The translations under genes and the position numbers were made by a program. Shown here piece after piece: positions 1 through 9,216 of a DNA stretch of 64,000 nucleotides (position 1 is its first letter; every line of letters begins with the position of its first letter). The notes under the pieces were generated by a model. The model was given only the letters and a program-made list of their open reading frames with translations. It made no database searches and was not told the origin of the DNA. The stretch comes from an uncultured Clostridia bacterium (GTDB lineage Bacteria; Bacillota; Clostridia; Christensenellales; QALW01): NCBI GenBank assembly GCA_934434555.1, contig CAKRZX010000005.1, positions 52,235 to 116,234 on the forward strand, written 5' to 3'.

Positions 1-166
1 TTTCATTAAAAAATCCTAAGTTTATAGCCGCATAAAAAGGCGCGTAAAAAATTGAGTGGGTTACTTCATTTACCCTGAGCGCAGTGCCCGTTTTCTGTGC
101 GCAGCCGCCTAAAACGGTAAGCAAAAGCACAACGGCAAGTGCGATTGAAATAAATTTGTTTTTCAT
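1..166 (-). CDS. ABC transporter substrate-binding lipoprotein, N-terminal fragment
   Basis: Read on the minus strand from an ATG at 166-164, preceded by a strong AGGAGG site; the gene runs off the left edge, so about 55 residues are visible. The start is a lipoprotein signal peptide: Lys near the N terminus, a hydrophobic stretch and a lipobox LGGC with the lipidated Cys at residue 22. After it comes a segment around NEVTHSIFYAPFYAAINLGFF, which resembles the start of the mature domain in NitT/TauT-type periplasmic binding proteins (COG0715 type) that feed SsuBC-like ABC transporters. Substrate cannot be told. It is divergent from pcrA, with about 120 bp between the two starts. Confidence 0.75.
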   Translation of the reverse strand, partial: MKNKFISIALAVVLLLTVLGGCAQKTGTALRVNEVTHSIFYAPFYAAINLGFFNE

Positions 167-226
167 TTTTTATTCCTCCTCATTACCCCATAATATGTCT
201 TAAATCTATTTTGTGTTATTTTGTCG

Positions 227-255
227 GTGACTTTTTTCTTTTTGTGTGGTATACT
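227..255 (+). promoter_or_regulatory. sigma-A promoter of pcrA-ligA (extended -10)
   Basis: GTGACT (227-232) and TATACT (250-255) are separated by exactly 17 bp, and TG sits one base upstream of the -10 box. The ATG of pcrA follows 31 bp downstream. The -10 lies in a small near-palindrome, GTATACTGTATAC (249-261). Confidence 0.6.
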
Positions 256-286
256 GTATACAAACAAAAAGATACGGGAGAAAACA

Positions 287-2542
287 ATGTCGTTTATAGA
301 AAATGCACGGCTTAATAAAAATCAGATGGAGGCGGCACTGACCACGGAGGGACCGCTTCTTATTCTTGCGGGAGCGGGCAGCGGAAAAACCCGCGTGCTC
401 ACACACAGAATCGCACATTTGATACTTGATAGCAACGTTTCGCCCTGGAATATCCTTGCCATTACGTTTACGAACAAGGCAGCAAAGGAAATGAAAGAGA
501 GAATTATTTCCGTTTGCGGTGAAGAAACGGGCTCTCAGGTGTGGGTTTCGACCTTTCACTCTGCCTGTGTAAGGATTCTGCACAGGGAAATAGAAGCAAT
601 AGGCTACGGCAAAGAATTTACGATTTACGATGACGATGACCAGGCAAAACTGCTTAACGATATTATCGAAAAGAAGAACCTTTCAATAAAAGAATACACG
701 GCAAAAGAGGCAAAATACGTAATCAGCACCGCGAAAAACAGAATGCAAAGCCCCAAAAAAACTGCGGAGCTTGCCACGAATGCCCGGGAGGAAATTTTTG
801 CGGAGATTTATGACGAGTACGAAAAGCGTATGCATTCGTCAAACGCTCTTGATTTTGACGATCTGATTCTTAAAACTACGCTTTTGTTCGATAAATTCCC
901 CGAAATTCTGGAAAAATACGCGTACAGATTCAGGTACATTCATGTTGATGAATATCAGGACACCAATATGACCCAGTATACGCTTGTAAAGCAGCTTTCG
1001 TCGCATTGGGGCAATTTGTGCGTTGTTGGTGACGACGACCAAAGCATTTACGGCTGGCGCGGTGCGGATATCCGCAACATTCTTGAATTTGAAAAGGATT
1101 TTGCAAACGCGAAAGTAATCAAGCTTGAACAGAATTACCGTTCAACAAACAATATTCTTAAAAGCGCAAACGCAGTTATCGCACATAATGAGCAAAGAAA
1201 AGAAAAGTCGCTTTGGTCCGAGGAGGGAGACGGAGAGAAAATCCGCGTGGAAGAACTTCCCGACGGCAGGGCGGAGGCAGCGTTTGTCGTTTCCGAAATT
1301 CTGCAAGGGTATAAAAACGGCGCGTCATATAATGACTTTGCCGTGCTTTACCGTACAAACAGTCAGTCGCGATTGATAGAAGAAATGCTGCTCGGAAGCG
1401 GAATTCCGTACAGTGTTTACGGCGGACAGCCTTTCTACGGGCGCAAAGAGGTCAAGGACGCCATAGCATATTTAAGAATGATTGTCAACCCTACCGATGA
1501 GGTTGCATTAAGGCGCGTAATCAATGTTCCCAAGCGGGGGATAGGTGATTCGGCAATAAACGAAATAAGCCAAATTGCCCTTTCTTCGGGCGACAGTATG
1601 CTCGGAATTGTTCTTGACTGGGCATCGCACCCGCTTTCGGGCAGAATAAAGAATAAAATCGCTCTTTTTGCATCTTTGATTGACGACCTTATGACTCAAA
1701 GTATGCTTATGGAGCCGAAAGAATTTATAGAATATATGCTTGATGCAAGCGGGTTAAGGGGAATGTATAAATCGGATAACTCCGATGAAGCGAAAGAGCG
1801 CCTTGCGAACCTTGACGAACTTGTAAATGCCGCAAGCGGATATTTTGACGATAATCCCGATGCAACGCTTGCAGATTACCTTGTAAATATTGCACTTGTT
1901 TCAGAGCCGGAAGAATCGGATGTTTTCTCTTTGAACAGGGGGAGCGTGTCACTGATGACGCTGCATTCAGCAAAAGGGCTTGAATTTGACACGGTTTTCT
2001 TAATCGGAATGGAAGAGGGACTTTTCCCGCTTTCCCGCGCCATTGACAACAAAGAAGAACTTGAAGAAGAGCGCAGACTGTGCTACGTGGGCATAACCCG
2101 TGCAAAGCGCAGACTTTACATAACCCACGCATACACCCGCGTGCAGTACGGCGAATTCAGGTGTAATCCCGCGTCCAGATTTTTAGGCGAAATTCCCGAT
2201 AAGTATTGCGAAACTCTGCTTCCCGCGCCTGTTCGGCAATCAGCAAACAGAGCCTCCCGTTTTGATGACGGCTGGGACGATGTTTTTGCGGGATTCACTC
2301 AGCCGGAAAAAAAACAGTCGTCGTTCAATTCCGGAAGTATGAATTATTCAAAGCCCGAAAAGACTAATACGGACGTTAAATGGAAAATTGCGATGAAAGT
2401 AAAACACCGCCGCTTCGGGCAGGGCAGAATAATTGCCGTAAAAGGCGCAGGTGAAAAAACCGTGCTTACCGTTGCGTTTGAAAACAACGGCGTAAAGGAC
2501 CTTGTGGCGGAACAGGCGAATCTTGAAATTTTGGGAGATTAG
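287..2542 (+). CDS. pcrA: ATP-dependent DNA helicase PcrA/UvrD
   Basis: Superfamily 1A 3'-5' DNA helicase for repair and for clearing replication and transcription conflicts in the cytoplasm. At 751 residues it has the usual PcrA length. Visible motifs are Walker A AGAGSGKT (28-35), Walker B DEYQDT (from about 221), motif III DDQSIYGWRGAD, motif IV QNYRS, motif V TLHSAKGLEFD and motif VI VGITRAKRRL. The C-terminal tail ends in a small domain that in PcrA contacts RNA polymerase. An upstream TTG at 221 is in frame but lies over the -35 region of the promoter; ATG 287 is preceded by a GGGAG site, so it is preferred. ligA begins 1 nt after the stop, as in many Firmicutes. Confidence 0.96.
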   Translation: MSFIENARLNKNQMEAALTTEGPLLILAGAGSGKTRVLTHRIAHLILDSNVSPWNILAITFTNKAAKEMKERIISVCGEETGSQVWVSTFHSACVRILHREIEAIGYGKEFTIYDDDDQAKLLNDIIEKKNLSIKEYTAKEAKYVISTAKNRMQSPKKTAELATNAREEIFAEIYDEYEKRMHSSNALDFDDLILKTTLLFDKFPEILEKYAYRFRYIHVDEYQDTNMTQYTLVKQLSSHWGNLCVVGDDDQSIYGWRGADIRNILEFEKDFANAKVIKLEQNYRSTNNILKSANAVIAHNEQRKEKSLWSEEGDGEKIRVEELPDGRAEAAFVVSEILQGYKNGASYNDFAVLYRTNSQSRLIEEMLLGSGIPYSVYGGQPFYGRKEVKDAIAYLRMIVNPTDEVALRRVINVPKRGIGDSAINEISQIALSSGDSMLGIVLDWASHPLSGRIKNKIALFASLIDDLMTQSMLMEPKEFIEYMLDASGLRGMYKSDNSDEAKERLANLDELVNAASGYFDDNPDATLADYLVNIALVSEPEESDVFSLNRGSVSLMTLHSAKGLEFDTVFLIGMEEGLFPLSRAIDNKEELEEERRLCYVGITRAKRRLYITHAYTRVQYGEFRCNPASRFLGEIPDKYCETLLPAPVRQSANRASRFDDGWDDVFAGFTQPEKKQSSFNSGSMNYSKPEKTNTDVKWKIAMKVKHRRFGQGRIIAVKGAGEKTVLTVAFENNGVKDLVAEQANLEILGD

Positions 2543-2543
2543 T

Positions 2544-4499
2544 ATGGACGAAATGCGCGAACTTGTAAACAGGCTCAACGAACTGAATTATCATTATTAC
2601 GTTCTTGACGACCCGATTGCAAGCGATGACGAGTGGGATATTCTCTATAATAAATTAAGAAAACTTGAAACCGAAACAGGCGTTGTGCTGCCGGATTCGC
2701 CCACAAAAAAAGTGGGCGGTGCGCCGATAAAGGCTTTTGAAACGGTGCAGCATGAAAAACGGCTTTGGTCAATGGATAAAGCGCAGAGCTTTGATGCGCT
2801 TTTTGATTGGGAAGAGAAGGTGAAACGCCGCATTGCGGAAGTAAGCAACAAAAAACCGGAGTTCTCACTTGAATATAAATTTGACGGGCTGACCGTTAAT
2901 TTAACGTACGAAAACGGTGTGCTTGTTGATGCCGTTACCCGCGGCAACGGTATTGCGGGCGAAAGAATCTTTGAACAGGCAAAAACTATCCGTTCTCTGC
3001 CGCTGACGATTCCCTTTAAGGGCAAATTACAGGTTCAGGGCGAGGGAATAATGAAACTTTCGGCTTTTAATAAATATAATGAAACTGCCGAAGAACCGCT
3101 TAAAAACCCGAGGAATGCCGCCGCAGGCGCCTTGCGCAACCTTGATCCGAAAGTGACCGCACAGCGCAAACTTGATATTTTCCTTTATAATATCGGCACC
3201 GTTGATGGCGCAGAGTTTGAAAACAGTATTCAGGCAATGAATTTTTTGCGCGAACAGAAACTTCCCGTTTGCGATTTTTACGAAACGTATTCAAATATGA
3301 CCGATATCGTTGCGGCAATAAAAAAGGCCGAAGAGCGCCGCGACAGTCTTGATTTTCAGATAGACGGAATGGTTATAAAGGTTACAGATTTTGCCTTACG
3401 CGAGGCGCTTGGGTATACGGAAAAGTTCCCCAAATGGGCGATAGCGTATAAATTTTACGCCGAAGAAGTACCCACAAAACTCACGGGTGTTATCTGGGAT
3501 GTGGGCAGAACCGGCAAAGTTACGCCCACAGCCGAACTTGAACCGATTGATATCGGCGGCGCAACGGTCAGGCGTGCGACACTCAACAACAAGTGGGACA
3601 TTGAACGGAAAAAAGTCAAACTGGGCGTTGACGTGTGGGTGCGCCGCTCAAATGACGTTATTCCCGAAATTATGGGCGTTGTTGACGAAAATCAAATGGG
3701 CAAGGAAATTACCGTTCCCACTGTCTGTCCGTCCTGCGGTACGGAACTTGTTGAAAAGGGAATGCTGCTTTTCTGCCCCAACAGCACATACTGCAAACCG
3801 CAGATTGTGTCGCGCATTGCACATTTTGCGTCCCGCGACGCAATGGATATTGAAACTTTAAGCGACAAAACCGCAAATCAACTTGTCGAGGCTTTTGACA
3901 TCGGCGACATTTCGGAACTCTATGCGCTTAAAGCGGAACAACTGCTTTCGCTTGAAGGATGGAAAGAAAAAAAGGCGCAGAATCTGCTTGATAACCTTGA
4001 AAAGAGCAAAAACTGCACGCTCAGCGCGTTTATATATGCAATAGGAATTCCGAATGTTGGCATAAAAACCGCCCGCGATTTGGCAAAACATTTTGTGACG
4101 CTTGAAAAACTGCGTGCCGCAACAAGGGAAGAACTGCTTGCAATAGGGGATATCGGCGATATTGTTGCCGATTGCATTATCGAATTCTTTTGCCGTGACA
4201 GCGAACTTGTTGATAAACTTCTTCTTGCCGGAATTAAACCCAAAGACGAGGAAGCGGCGCGCACTGACACCTATTTTTCGCAAAAAGGCGTTGTTATTAC
4301 GGGCAAACTTGAAAACTTCACCCGTGATGAGATAGGCAAAGTCGTCCTTGAAATGGGCGGTGAAGTGCAGTCATCGGTAAGCAAACGCACGGATATTTTA
4401 ATCTGCGGCGAAAATGCCGGTTCAAAACTTGAAAAAGCGCAGAAACTGGGCATTGAAATTATGGACGAAGAAAAATTTTTGTCTTTGGCGGGCAAATAA
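2544..4499 (+). CDS. ligA: NAD-dependent DNA ligase
   Basis: Joins Okazaki fragments and repairs nicks using NAD+. 651 residues, full length. Domain order: Ia NMN-binding region with NYHYYVLDDP; adenylation domain with the nucleophile Lys112 in KFDG (the more usual form is KIDG); OB fold; a Cys4 zinc finger (CPSCG ... CPNSTYC); helix-hairpin-helix repeats around GIPNVGIKTA; and a C-terminal BRCT domain starting near KGVVITGKLENF. ATG 2544 has a GGGAG site inside the end of pcrA. The annotated longer frame from 2502 would overlap pcrA without a ribosome site. Forms an operon with pcrA. Confidence 0.96.
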   Translation: MDEMRELVNRLNELNYHYYVLDDPIASDDEWDILYNKLRKLETETGVVLPDSPTKKVGGAPIKAFETVQHEKRLWSMDKAQSFDALFDWEEKVKRRIAEVSNKKPEFSLEYKFDGLTVNLTYENGVLVDAVTRGNGIAGERIFEQAKTIRSLPLTIPFKGKLQVQGEGIMKLSAFNKYNETAEEPLKNPRNAAAGALRNLDPKVTAQRKLDIFLYNIGTVDGAEFENSIQAMNFLREQKLPVCDFYETYSNMTDIVAAIKKAEERRDSLDFQIDGMVIKVTDFALREALGYTEKFPKWAIAYKFYAEEVPTKLTGVIWDVGRTGKVTPTAELEPIDIGGATVRRATLNNKWDIERKKVKLGVDVWVRRSNDVIPEIMGVVDENQMGKEITVPTVCPSCGTELVEKGMLLFCPNSTYCKPQIVSRIAHFASRDAMDIETLSDKTANQLVEAFDIGDISELYALKAEQLLSLEGWKEKKAQNLLDNLEKSKNCTLSAFIYAIGIPNVGIKTARDLAKHFVTLEKLRAATREELLAIGDIGDIVADCIIEFFCRDSELVDKLLLAGIKPKDEEAARTDTYFSQKGVVITGKLENFTRDEIGKVVLEMGGEVQSSVSKRTDILICGENAGSKLEKAQKLGIEIMDEEKFLSLAGK

Positions 4500-4504
4500 T
4501 TTGC

Positions 4505-4533
4505 TTGAAATAGGCAAGGAAATATGATATACT
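4505..4533 (+). promoter_or_regulatory. sigma-A promoter of the yicC operon
   Basis: TTGAAA (4505-4510), a 17-bp spacer and TATACT (4528-4533) with TG at the extended -10 position. A short hairpin CCGTAA/TTACGG (4551-4569) follows in the leader, before the GGAGG site of yicC. Confidence 0.7.
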
Positions 4534-4591
4534 ATAAGGAAAGAAAAATACCGTAATCCGTATTTACGGAACAATTTCGGAGGACAAACCA

Positions 4592-5464
4592 TTGAAAAGT
4601 ATGACAGGCTACGGTTCCGCCGTGGCGGAAAAGGACGGAAGAGAACTCACCGTCGAAATGAAATCGGTTAATCACAGGTTTTTGGACATTAATCTGCGCA
4701 TACCGCGCACGCTTAATTTTGCGGAAGATTCTTTCAGAAAGGAAATCGGCAAATATCTTACCCGCGGTCACGTTGAAGTTACCGTTACCTACCGCAATAC
4801 CCGTCAGGACGCAACGGAAATCCAAGTTGATACAGCGCTTGCGTGCCATTATCGCGACGCATTTTCCACTCTTGCGGCAATGGGCTTTGAAAACGACATA
4901 AAGGTTTCGGATATGGCGCGTTTGCCCGAGGTGCTTGTGCTTACCCACTGCGACGAGGATAAGGACGCGGTAGCGGAACTTGCGGCGGAAGCAATAAAGG
5001 GCGCGGCGGAAACCCTTAATTTAACACGCGGCATTGAGGGCGGGAAAATCGTTGAGGATTTAAGGCTTAAACTTGCAAATATCAAGTCGTTTGCGGATCA
5101 AATAAAGGCAAAAAGCGAGGGCAACACTGCCGTTTATGCTCAAAAACTTGAAAAGCGCCTGGAAGAACTTTTGGGCGACAATCGCATTGATGAGCAGCGC
5201 CTGTGCCAGGAAATCGCAATTTATGCCGATAAAATTGCCATTGATGAAGAACTTGTCCGCCTTGACACGCATATAAAGAATATGCTTGAATATATGAATT
5301 CGGACGAAAGCGTGGGCAGAAAACTTGATTTCTTTATTCAGGAACTCAACCGTGAAGTCAATACAATCGGTTCAAAATCGGTTGACGCGGATATTGCAAA
5401 ACTTGTCGTAAGTGCGAAAGGCGAAATCGAAAAACTCCGCGAACAGGTTCAGAACATCGAATAG
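4592..5464 (+). CDS. YicC/YloC family endoribonuclease
   Basis: 290 residues. The N terminus MKSMTGYG and the following VEMKSVNHRFLDI are hallmarks of the YicC/YloC family, which has been reported as an endoribonuclease in Escherichia coli; the C-terminal DUF1732 part ends with KSVDADIAKLVVSAKGEIEKLREQ-type sequence typical of the family. The TTG at 4592 is 8 nt from a GGAGG site (4579-4583) and is the likely start; ATG 4601 would be 17 nt away. First gene of a long operon whose next members are remA and gmk, the standard clostridial and bacillar order. Confidence 0.9.
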   Translation: MKSMTGYGSAVAEKDGRELTVEMKSVNHRFLDINLRIPRTLNFAEDSFRKEIGKYLTRGHVEVTVTYRNTRQDATEIQVDTALACHYRDAFSTLAAMGFENDIKVSDMARLPEVLVLTHCDEDKDAVAELAAEAIKGAAETLNLTRGIEGGKIVEDLRLKLANIKSFADQIKAKSEGNTAVYAQKLEKRLEELLGDNRIDEQRLCQEIAIYADKIAIDEELVRLDTHIKNMLEYMNSDESVGRKLDFFIQELNREVNTIGSKSVDADIAKLVVSAKGEIEKLREQVQNIE

Positions 5465-5474
5465 GTGATTGCAA

Positions 5475-5726
5475 ATGGTAAAACTGATAAACATAGGTTT
5501 CGGAAATATGATTTCTTCCGAACGCATTATCGCGGTTGTTTCGCCGGATTCCGCACCGGTAAGGCGTATGATTCAGGACGCAAAGGACAAAATCATTGAC
5601 GCCACCTGCGGCAGACGCACCCGTGCGGTTATTTTCTTTGACAGCGGTCAGATAGTGCTTTCGGCGGTTTTGCCCGAAACAATATCCGGAAGGCTTAAAG
5701 AAACGGAGGAACCAAATGAACAGTAA
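5475..5726 (+). CDS. remA: RemA/DUF370 DNA-binding regulator
   Basis: 84 residues beginning MVKLINIGFGN, with SPDSAPVRRMI and GRRTRAVIFFDSG, the conserved core of RemA. In Bacillus subtilis RemA is a DNA-binding activator of biofilm matrix and osmoprotection genes that forms higher-order oligomers. ATG 5475 is 5 nt from AGGTGAT; a TTG at 5469 would only add two residues. The 3' end overlaps gmk by 11 nt, the conserved yicC-remA-gmk order. Confidence 0.92.
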   Translation: MVKLINIGFGNMISSERIIAVVSPDSAPVRRMIQDAKDKIIDATCGRRTRAVIFFDSGQIVLSAVLPETISGRLKETEEPNEQ

Positions 5727-6324
5727 GGGTTTACTGCTTGTTATAAGCGGACCGTCAGGCTGCGGCAAAGGCACGGTTTGCTCACGGCTTATAGAAAAAA
5801 ACAAAAACATAAAAGTATCGGTTTCGGCAACAACGCGCGATATGCGGGCGGGCGAAACCGAAGGCGTAACGTACTTTTTCAAGAAAAAAGAAGAGTTTGA
5901 AGAAATGATTGAAAACGGCGAGTTTTTGGAGTATAACTGCGGATATTCCGGCAGATATTACGGCACGCCGAAGAAATATGTTTTCGAGCAGCTTGAAAAC
6001 GGCTATGACATTATTCTTGAAATAGAAATGAACGGCGCGGATAACGTAAAGAAAGTTTATCCCGACGGCGTGTTTATATTTCTTGCTCCGCCGTCCCTTG
6101 ACGAACTTAAAAGTCGTCTTATAGGGCGAGGAAGAGAGAGTATGGAACTTATTGCCGAAAGGTTCGGCGAGGCGAAAAACGAAATCAAACGCGTTAAATC
6201 GTACACATATGTTGTTGAAAACGATACGGTTGAAAACGCGGTTGAAAGAATTGAAGCGATTATCAAAGCGGAAAAGTGTTCGGTAAAACGCAACACTGAA
6301 TTTATAAACGAACTTATAAAGTAA
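5716..6324 (+). CDS. gmk: Guanylate kinase
   Basis: Phosphorylates GMP to GDP with ATP, in purine nucleotide supply and (p)ppGpp metabolism. 202 residues. P-loop SGPSGCGKGT (11-20), GMP-binding stretch SATTRDMRAGE followed by GVTYFF, and the lid Arg region GRGRE. Starts inside the end of remA with GGAGG at 5705-5709. Followed closely by rpoZ, as in most Firmicutes. Confidence 0.96.
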   Translation: MNSKGLLLVISGPSGCGKGTVCSRLIEKNKNIKVSVSATTRDMRAGETEGVTYFFKKKEEFEEMIENGEFLEYNCGYSGRYYGTPKKYVFEQLENGYDIILEIEMNGADNVKKVYPDGVFIFLAPPSLDELKSRLIGRGRESMELIAERFGEAKNEIKRVKSYTYVVENDTVENAVERIEAIIKAEKCSVKRNTEFINELIK

Positions 6325-6341
6325 TTCAAGGAGAAAAGACT

Positions 6342-6527
6342 ATGTACAGACCGGTTAGCAAAAGAGCGCAAAGCAAAGTTTCGTGCAAATACGAACTTAC
6401 TTCAATAATTTCAAAAAGAGCAAGACAAATGGTTGATTTCAACGAATGCAACGAGGAATGCAAACCCGTTTTGCAGGCTCTTGACGAATTTGAAAACGAC
6501 AGACTGAAAAAAAGGGACGATAAGTGA
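6342..6527 (+). CDS. rpoZ: DNA-directed RNA polymerase omega subunit
   Basis: 61 residues; short but typical for clostridial omega. The conserved region YELTSIISKRARQM matches the omega core that wraps the C-terminal tail of beta prime and helps RNA polymerase assembly. Ribosome site AAGGAG lies upstream of ATG 6342. The stop TGA overlaps the GTG start of priA in a GTGA junction. Confidence 0.88.
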   Translation: MYRPVSKRAQSKVSCKYELTSIISKRARQMVDFNECNEECKPVLQALDEFENDRLKKRDDK

Positions 6528-8749
6528 AATTTGCCCTTGTAACGGTTGATGTTTCAAGCCGTGACGTTGACAGGCTGTTTACTTATGCCGTTCCCGAAAA
6601 TATGAATGTTGAAATCGGGGCACGCGTAAGGGTGCCCTTCGGCGCTCAGGGAATTATCGACGGCTACGTTTTGGGCCTGACCGATGAATGCAATATTCCG
6701 AAAAACAGAATAAAAAGCATTTTTTCATCGGAAGGCGACGTTCCTGTTTTGACAGAAGAGCAGATTTTTCTTGCGCAGTGGATAAAAAAGAAGTACCACG
6801 CTGTTGCAAGCGACGCGGTGCGCCTGTTTGTGCCCGGCGAAGTCCGCGGCGGCACAAAGCCGAAAACAGTGCAGATTGTCCGCTTTAACGGCGACAGGGA
6901 ACAGGCGGAAATGATTCTTTCGTCGCTTAAACCCGGCACAAAAGCGTACAGGATAATTTCACTGCTTGCCGAAGCGGGCGAAATGGAAAAATCGAATCTC
7001 AATAAAATTATAGGCGGCTGTTACGAACCTCTTAAAAAATTTATTGCCGACGGAACGGTGGAAAGTTATTCCGAAACTGTTCAAAGGTCACCGTACCTTA
7101 ACATCACGCCGGAACACGCAGAGTGGCTTAACCTGAACAGCGGGCAAAAATCGGTGCTCAATGCCATTCTTACTTCACGCGACACCTTTACGCCTTTTTT
7201 ACTGCACGGCGTTACGGGTTCGGGCAAAACGGAAGTATATATGCGCGCCATAAACAATGTGGTGCAGAACGGGAAAACGGCGCTTGTGCTTGTTCCCGAG
7301 ATTTCACTTACCCCGCAAACAGTGCTTAATTTCAGAAAAAAATTGGGCGACGGTATTGCGGTGCTGCATTCGGCACTCAGCCAGGGCGAAAGATACGACG
7401 AATGGCGGCGAATCCGCACGGGAAAAGCAAAGATAGTTATCGGTGTGCGTTCGGCGGTGTTTGCGCCGCTTGAAAATTTAGGGTTGATTATTGTTGACGA
7501 AGAGCACGAAACGTCCTATATTTCCGATACGCACCCGCGCTATGATGCGGTTGAGGTTGCAATCAGACGCGCAAAATACAATAACTGTCCCATAGTGCTT
7601 GGCAGTGCAACGCCGTCGGTTATAAGATATTACCGCGCTTTGCACGGCGAATACAAATTGCTTGAAATGAACGGGCGCGCCAACGGCCATCCGCTTCCGC
7701 CTGTGGATATTGTGGATATGACGGCGGAGTTTTCAAGCGGAAACAGAACGATATTTTCCCGCAAACTCTATTCGGCTATGAATGAAACGCTTGCGAAAAA
7801 TCAGCAGCTTATGCTTTTTTTGAACAGGCGCGGATATTCAAGTTTTGTTATGTGCCGTGCCTGCGGCGAAACGGTTACGTGCCAAAACTGCGACGTTTCG
7901 CTTACATATCACAGCACTGTTGACAAACTTCGCTGCCACTATTGCGGCTATGAAATCCCCATGCCGAAAGTCTGCCCGAATTGCGGCAGTAAGTTTATAA
8001 AGCAGTTCGGTGCGGGAACACAAAAAGTAGAAGAAGAATTTCAGCGCCTGTTTCCGGGTAAAACAACCGTAAGGATGGATGTTGATACCACCCGCGGCAG
8101 AGATGCGCATTACAAATTGCTTAAAAAACTTGCTTCCGGTGAAGCGCAGGCACTAATCGGCACGCAGATGATTGCAAAGGGGCACGATTTTCCGCTTGTT
8201 ACGCTTGTGGGCGTGGTCGTTGCCGACGGAATGCTTAAACTGCCCGATTACAGAAGCCGTGAAAGAACCTTTTCGCTTCTTACTCAGGTTTCGGGGCGCG
8301 CGGGTCGTGCCGAAAATGAGGGCAGAGTTATAATTCAGACATATGCGCCGAAGCATTTTGTTATAGAATGTGCACAGAAACAGGATTACAAGGCCTTTTA
8401 TCAAAAGGAAATCGAAGAGCGCAAAGCAATGTGGTATCCGCCGTTTTCAAGGCTTATCCGCATTCTTTACACATGTTCGGATTCCGAAAAGGCGTTTAAT
8501 GCGTCGGTTGAAGCATACGACAGGATAAGGGAAATTCTTAAAAATAAAAAAGAGCAGATTCTGTATGCACAGCGTTCGCAGGCACCTATCGGACGCATTA
8601 ACGAAATGTACAGGCAGCAGATTTTAATAAAATTAAAGGAAACGGACGAGACGGACGGAATTGAAAGCGCAGTTTACGCTGCAATAGATAATATTGCTTT
8701 CGGCGACCTTTACTGTGATATTCAGATTAACCCCGTTACAATGTTTTAA
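6524..8749 (+). CDS. priA: Primosomal protein N' (replication restart helicase PriA)
   Basis: 741 residues. Recognises stalled forks and reloads the replicative helicase. N-terminal DNA-binding domain, then DEAD-type helicase core with Walker A GVTGSGKT and Walker B DEEH, and a zinc-binding segment with paired cysteines (CRACG, CQNC, CHYC, CPNC) inserted between helicase motifs, diagnostic of PriA. Motif GRAGR is present. GTG start overlaps the rpoZ stop by 4 nt, implying translational coupling. Confidence 0.96.
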   Translation: MKFALVTVDVSSRDVDRLFTYAVPENMNVEIGARVRVPFGAQGIIDGYVLGLTDECNIPKNRIKSIFSSEGDVPVLTEEQIFLAQWIKKKYHAVASDAVRLFVPGEVRGGTKPKTVQIVRFNGDREQAEMILSSLKPGTKAYRIISLLAEAGEMEKSNLNKIIGGCYEPLKKFIADGTVESYSETVQRSPYLNITPEHAEWLNLNSGQKSVLNAILTSRDTFTPFLLHGVTGSGKTEVYMRAINNVVQNGKTALVLVPEISLTPQTVLNFRKKLGDGIAVLHSALSQGERYDEWRRIRTGKAKIVIGVRSAVFAPLENLGLIIVDEEHETSYISDTHPRYDAVEVAIRRAKYNNCPIVLGSATPSVIRYYRALHGEYKLLEMNGRANGHPLPPVDIVDMTAEFSSGNRTIFSRKLYSAMNETLAKNQQLMLFLNRRGYSSFVMCRACGETVTCQNCDVSLTYHSTVDKLRCHYCGYEIPMPKVCPNCGSKFIKQFGAGTQKVEEEFQRLFPGKTTVRMDVDTTRGRDAHYKLLKKLASGEAQALIGTQMIAKGHDFPLVTLVGVVVADGMLKLPDYRSRERTFSLLTQVSGRAGRAENEGRVIIQTYAPKHFVIECAQKQDYKAFYQKEIEERKAMWYPPFSRLIRILYTCSDSEKAFNASVEAYDRIREILKNKKEQILYAQRSQAPIGRINEMYRQQILIKLKETDETDGIESAVYAAIDNIAFGDLYCDIQINPVTMF

Positions 8750-8760
8750 GAGGAAGATTT

Positions 8761-9216
8761 ATGGCTATAAGAAATATTTTGAAAGATACCGAACCGCTTT
8801 TAAGAAAAAAATGCCGCGAAGTTGAGAAGATAGACGACAGAATCATCACGCTTATCGACGATATGAAAGAAACGCTTGCAACTGCAAACGGTGTGGGGCT
8901 TGCCGCACCGCAGGTGGGAATCCTTAAAAGAATCATTATTGTTGATACAGGTGAAGAGATTCTTGAACTCATAAACCCCGTAATAACAAAGCAATCGGGT
9001 CATCAGGACAGCTTTGAAGGCTGTTTAAGCGTGCCCGGAGTCCGCGGACATGTTGACAGGCCGAAGAAAGTTACCGTACAGGGCTATGACAGGGAAGGAA
9101 ATCTTATGGAGTACAAGGCACAGGATTTTGTTGCTACGATTTTCTGCCACGAATGCGATCATTTGGACGGCATTCTTTTTACCGATAAGGCAACGAGGCT
9201 CGGGCAGGATGATTGA
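8761..9216 (+). CDS. def: Peptide deformylase
   Basis: Removes the formyl group from the N-terminal Met of new proteins; metal-dependent (Fe2+ or Zn2+). 151 residues. All three PDF motifs are visible: GVGLAAPQ, EGCLSVPG with the metal Cys, and HECDH with two metal His and the catalytic Glu. AGAGGAAG lies before the ATG. Overlaps fmt by 8 nt, so the enzymes that add and remove formyl groups are coupled. Confidence 0.97.
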   Translation: MAIRNILKDTEPLLRKKCREVEKIDDRIITLIDDMKETLATANGVGLAAPQVGILKRIIIVDTGEEILELINPVITKQSGHQDSFEGCLSVPGVRGHVDRPKKVTVQGYDREGNLMEYKAQDFVATIFCHECDHLDGILFTDKATRLGQDD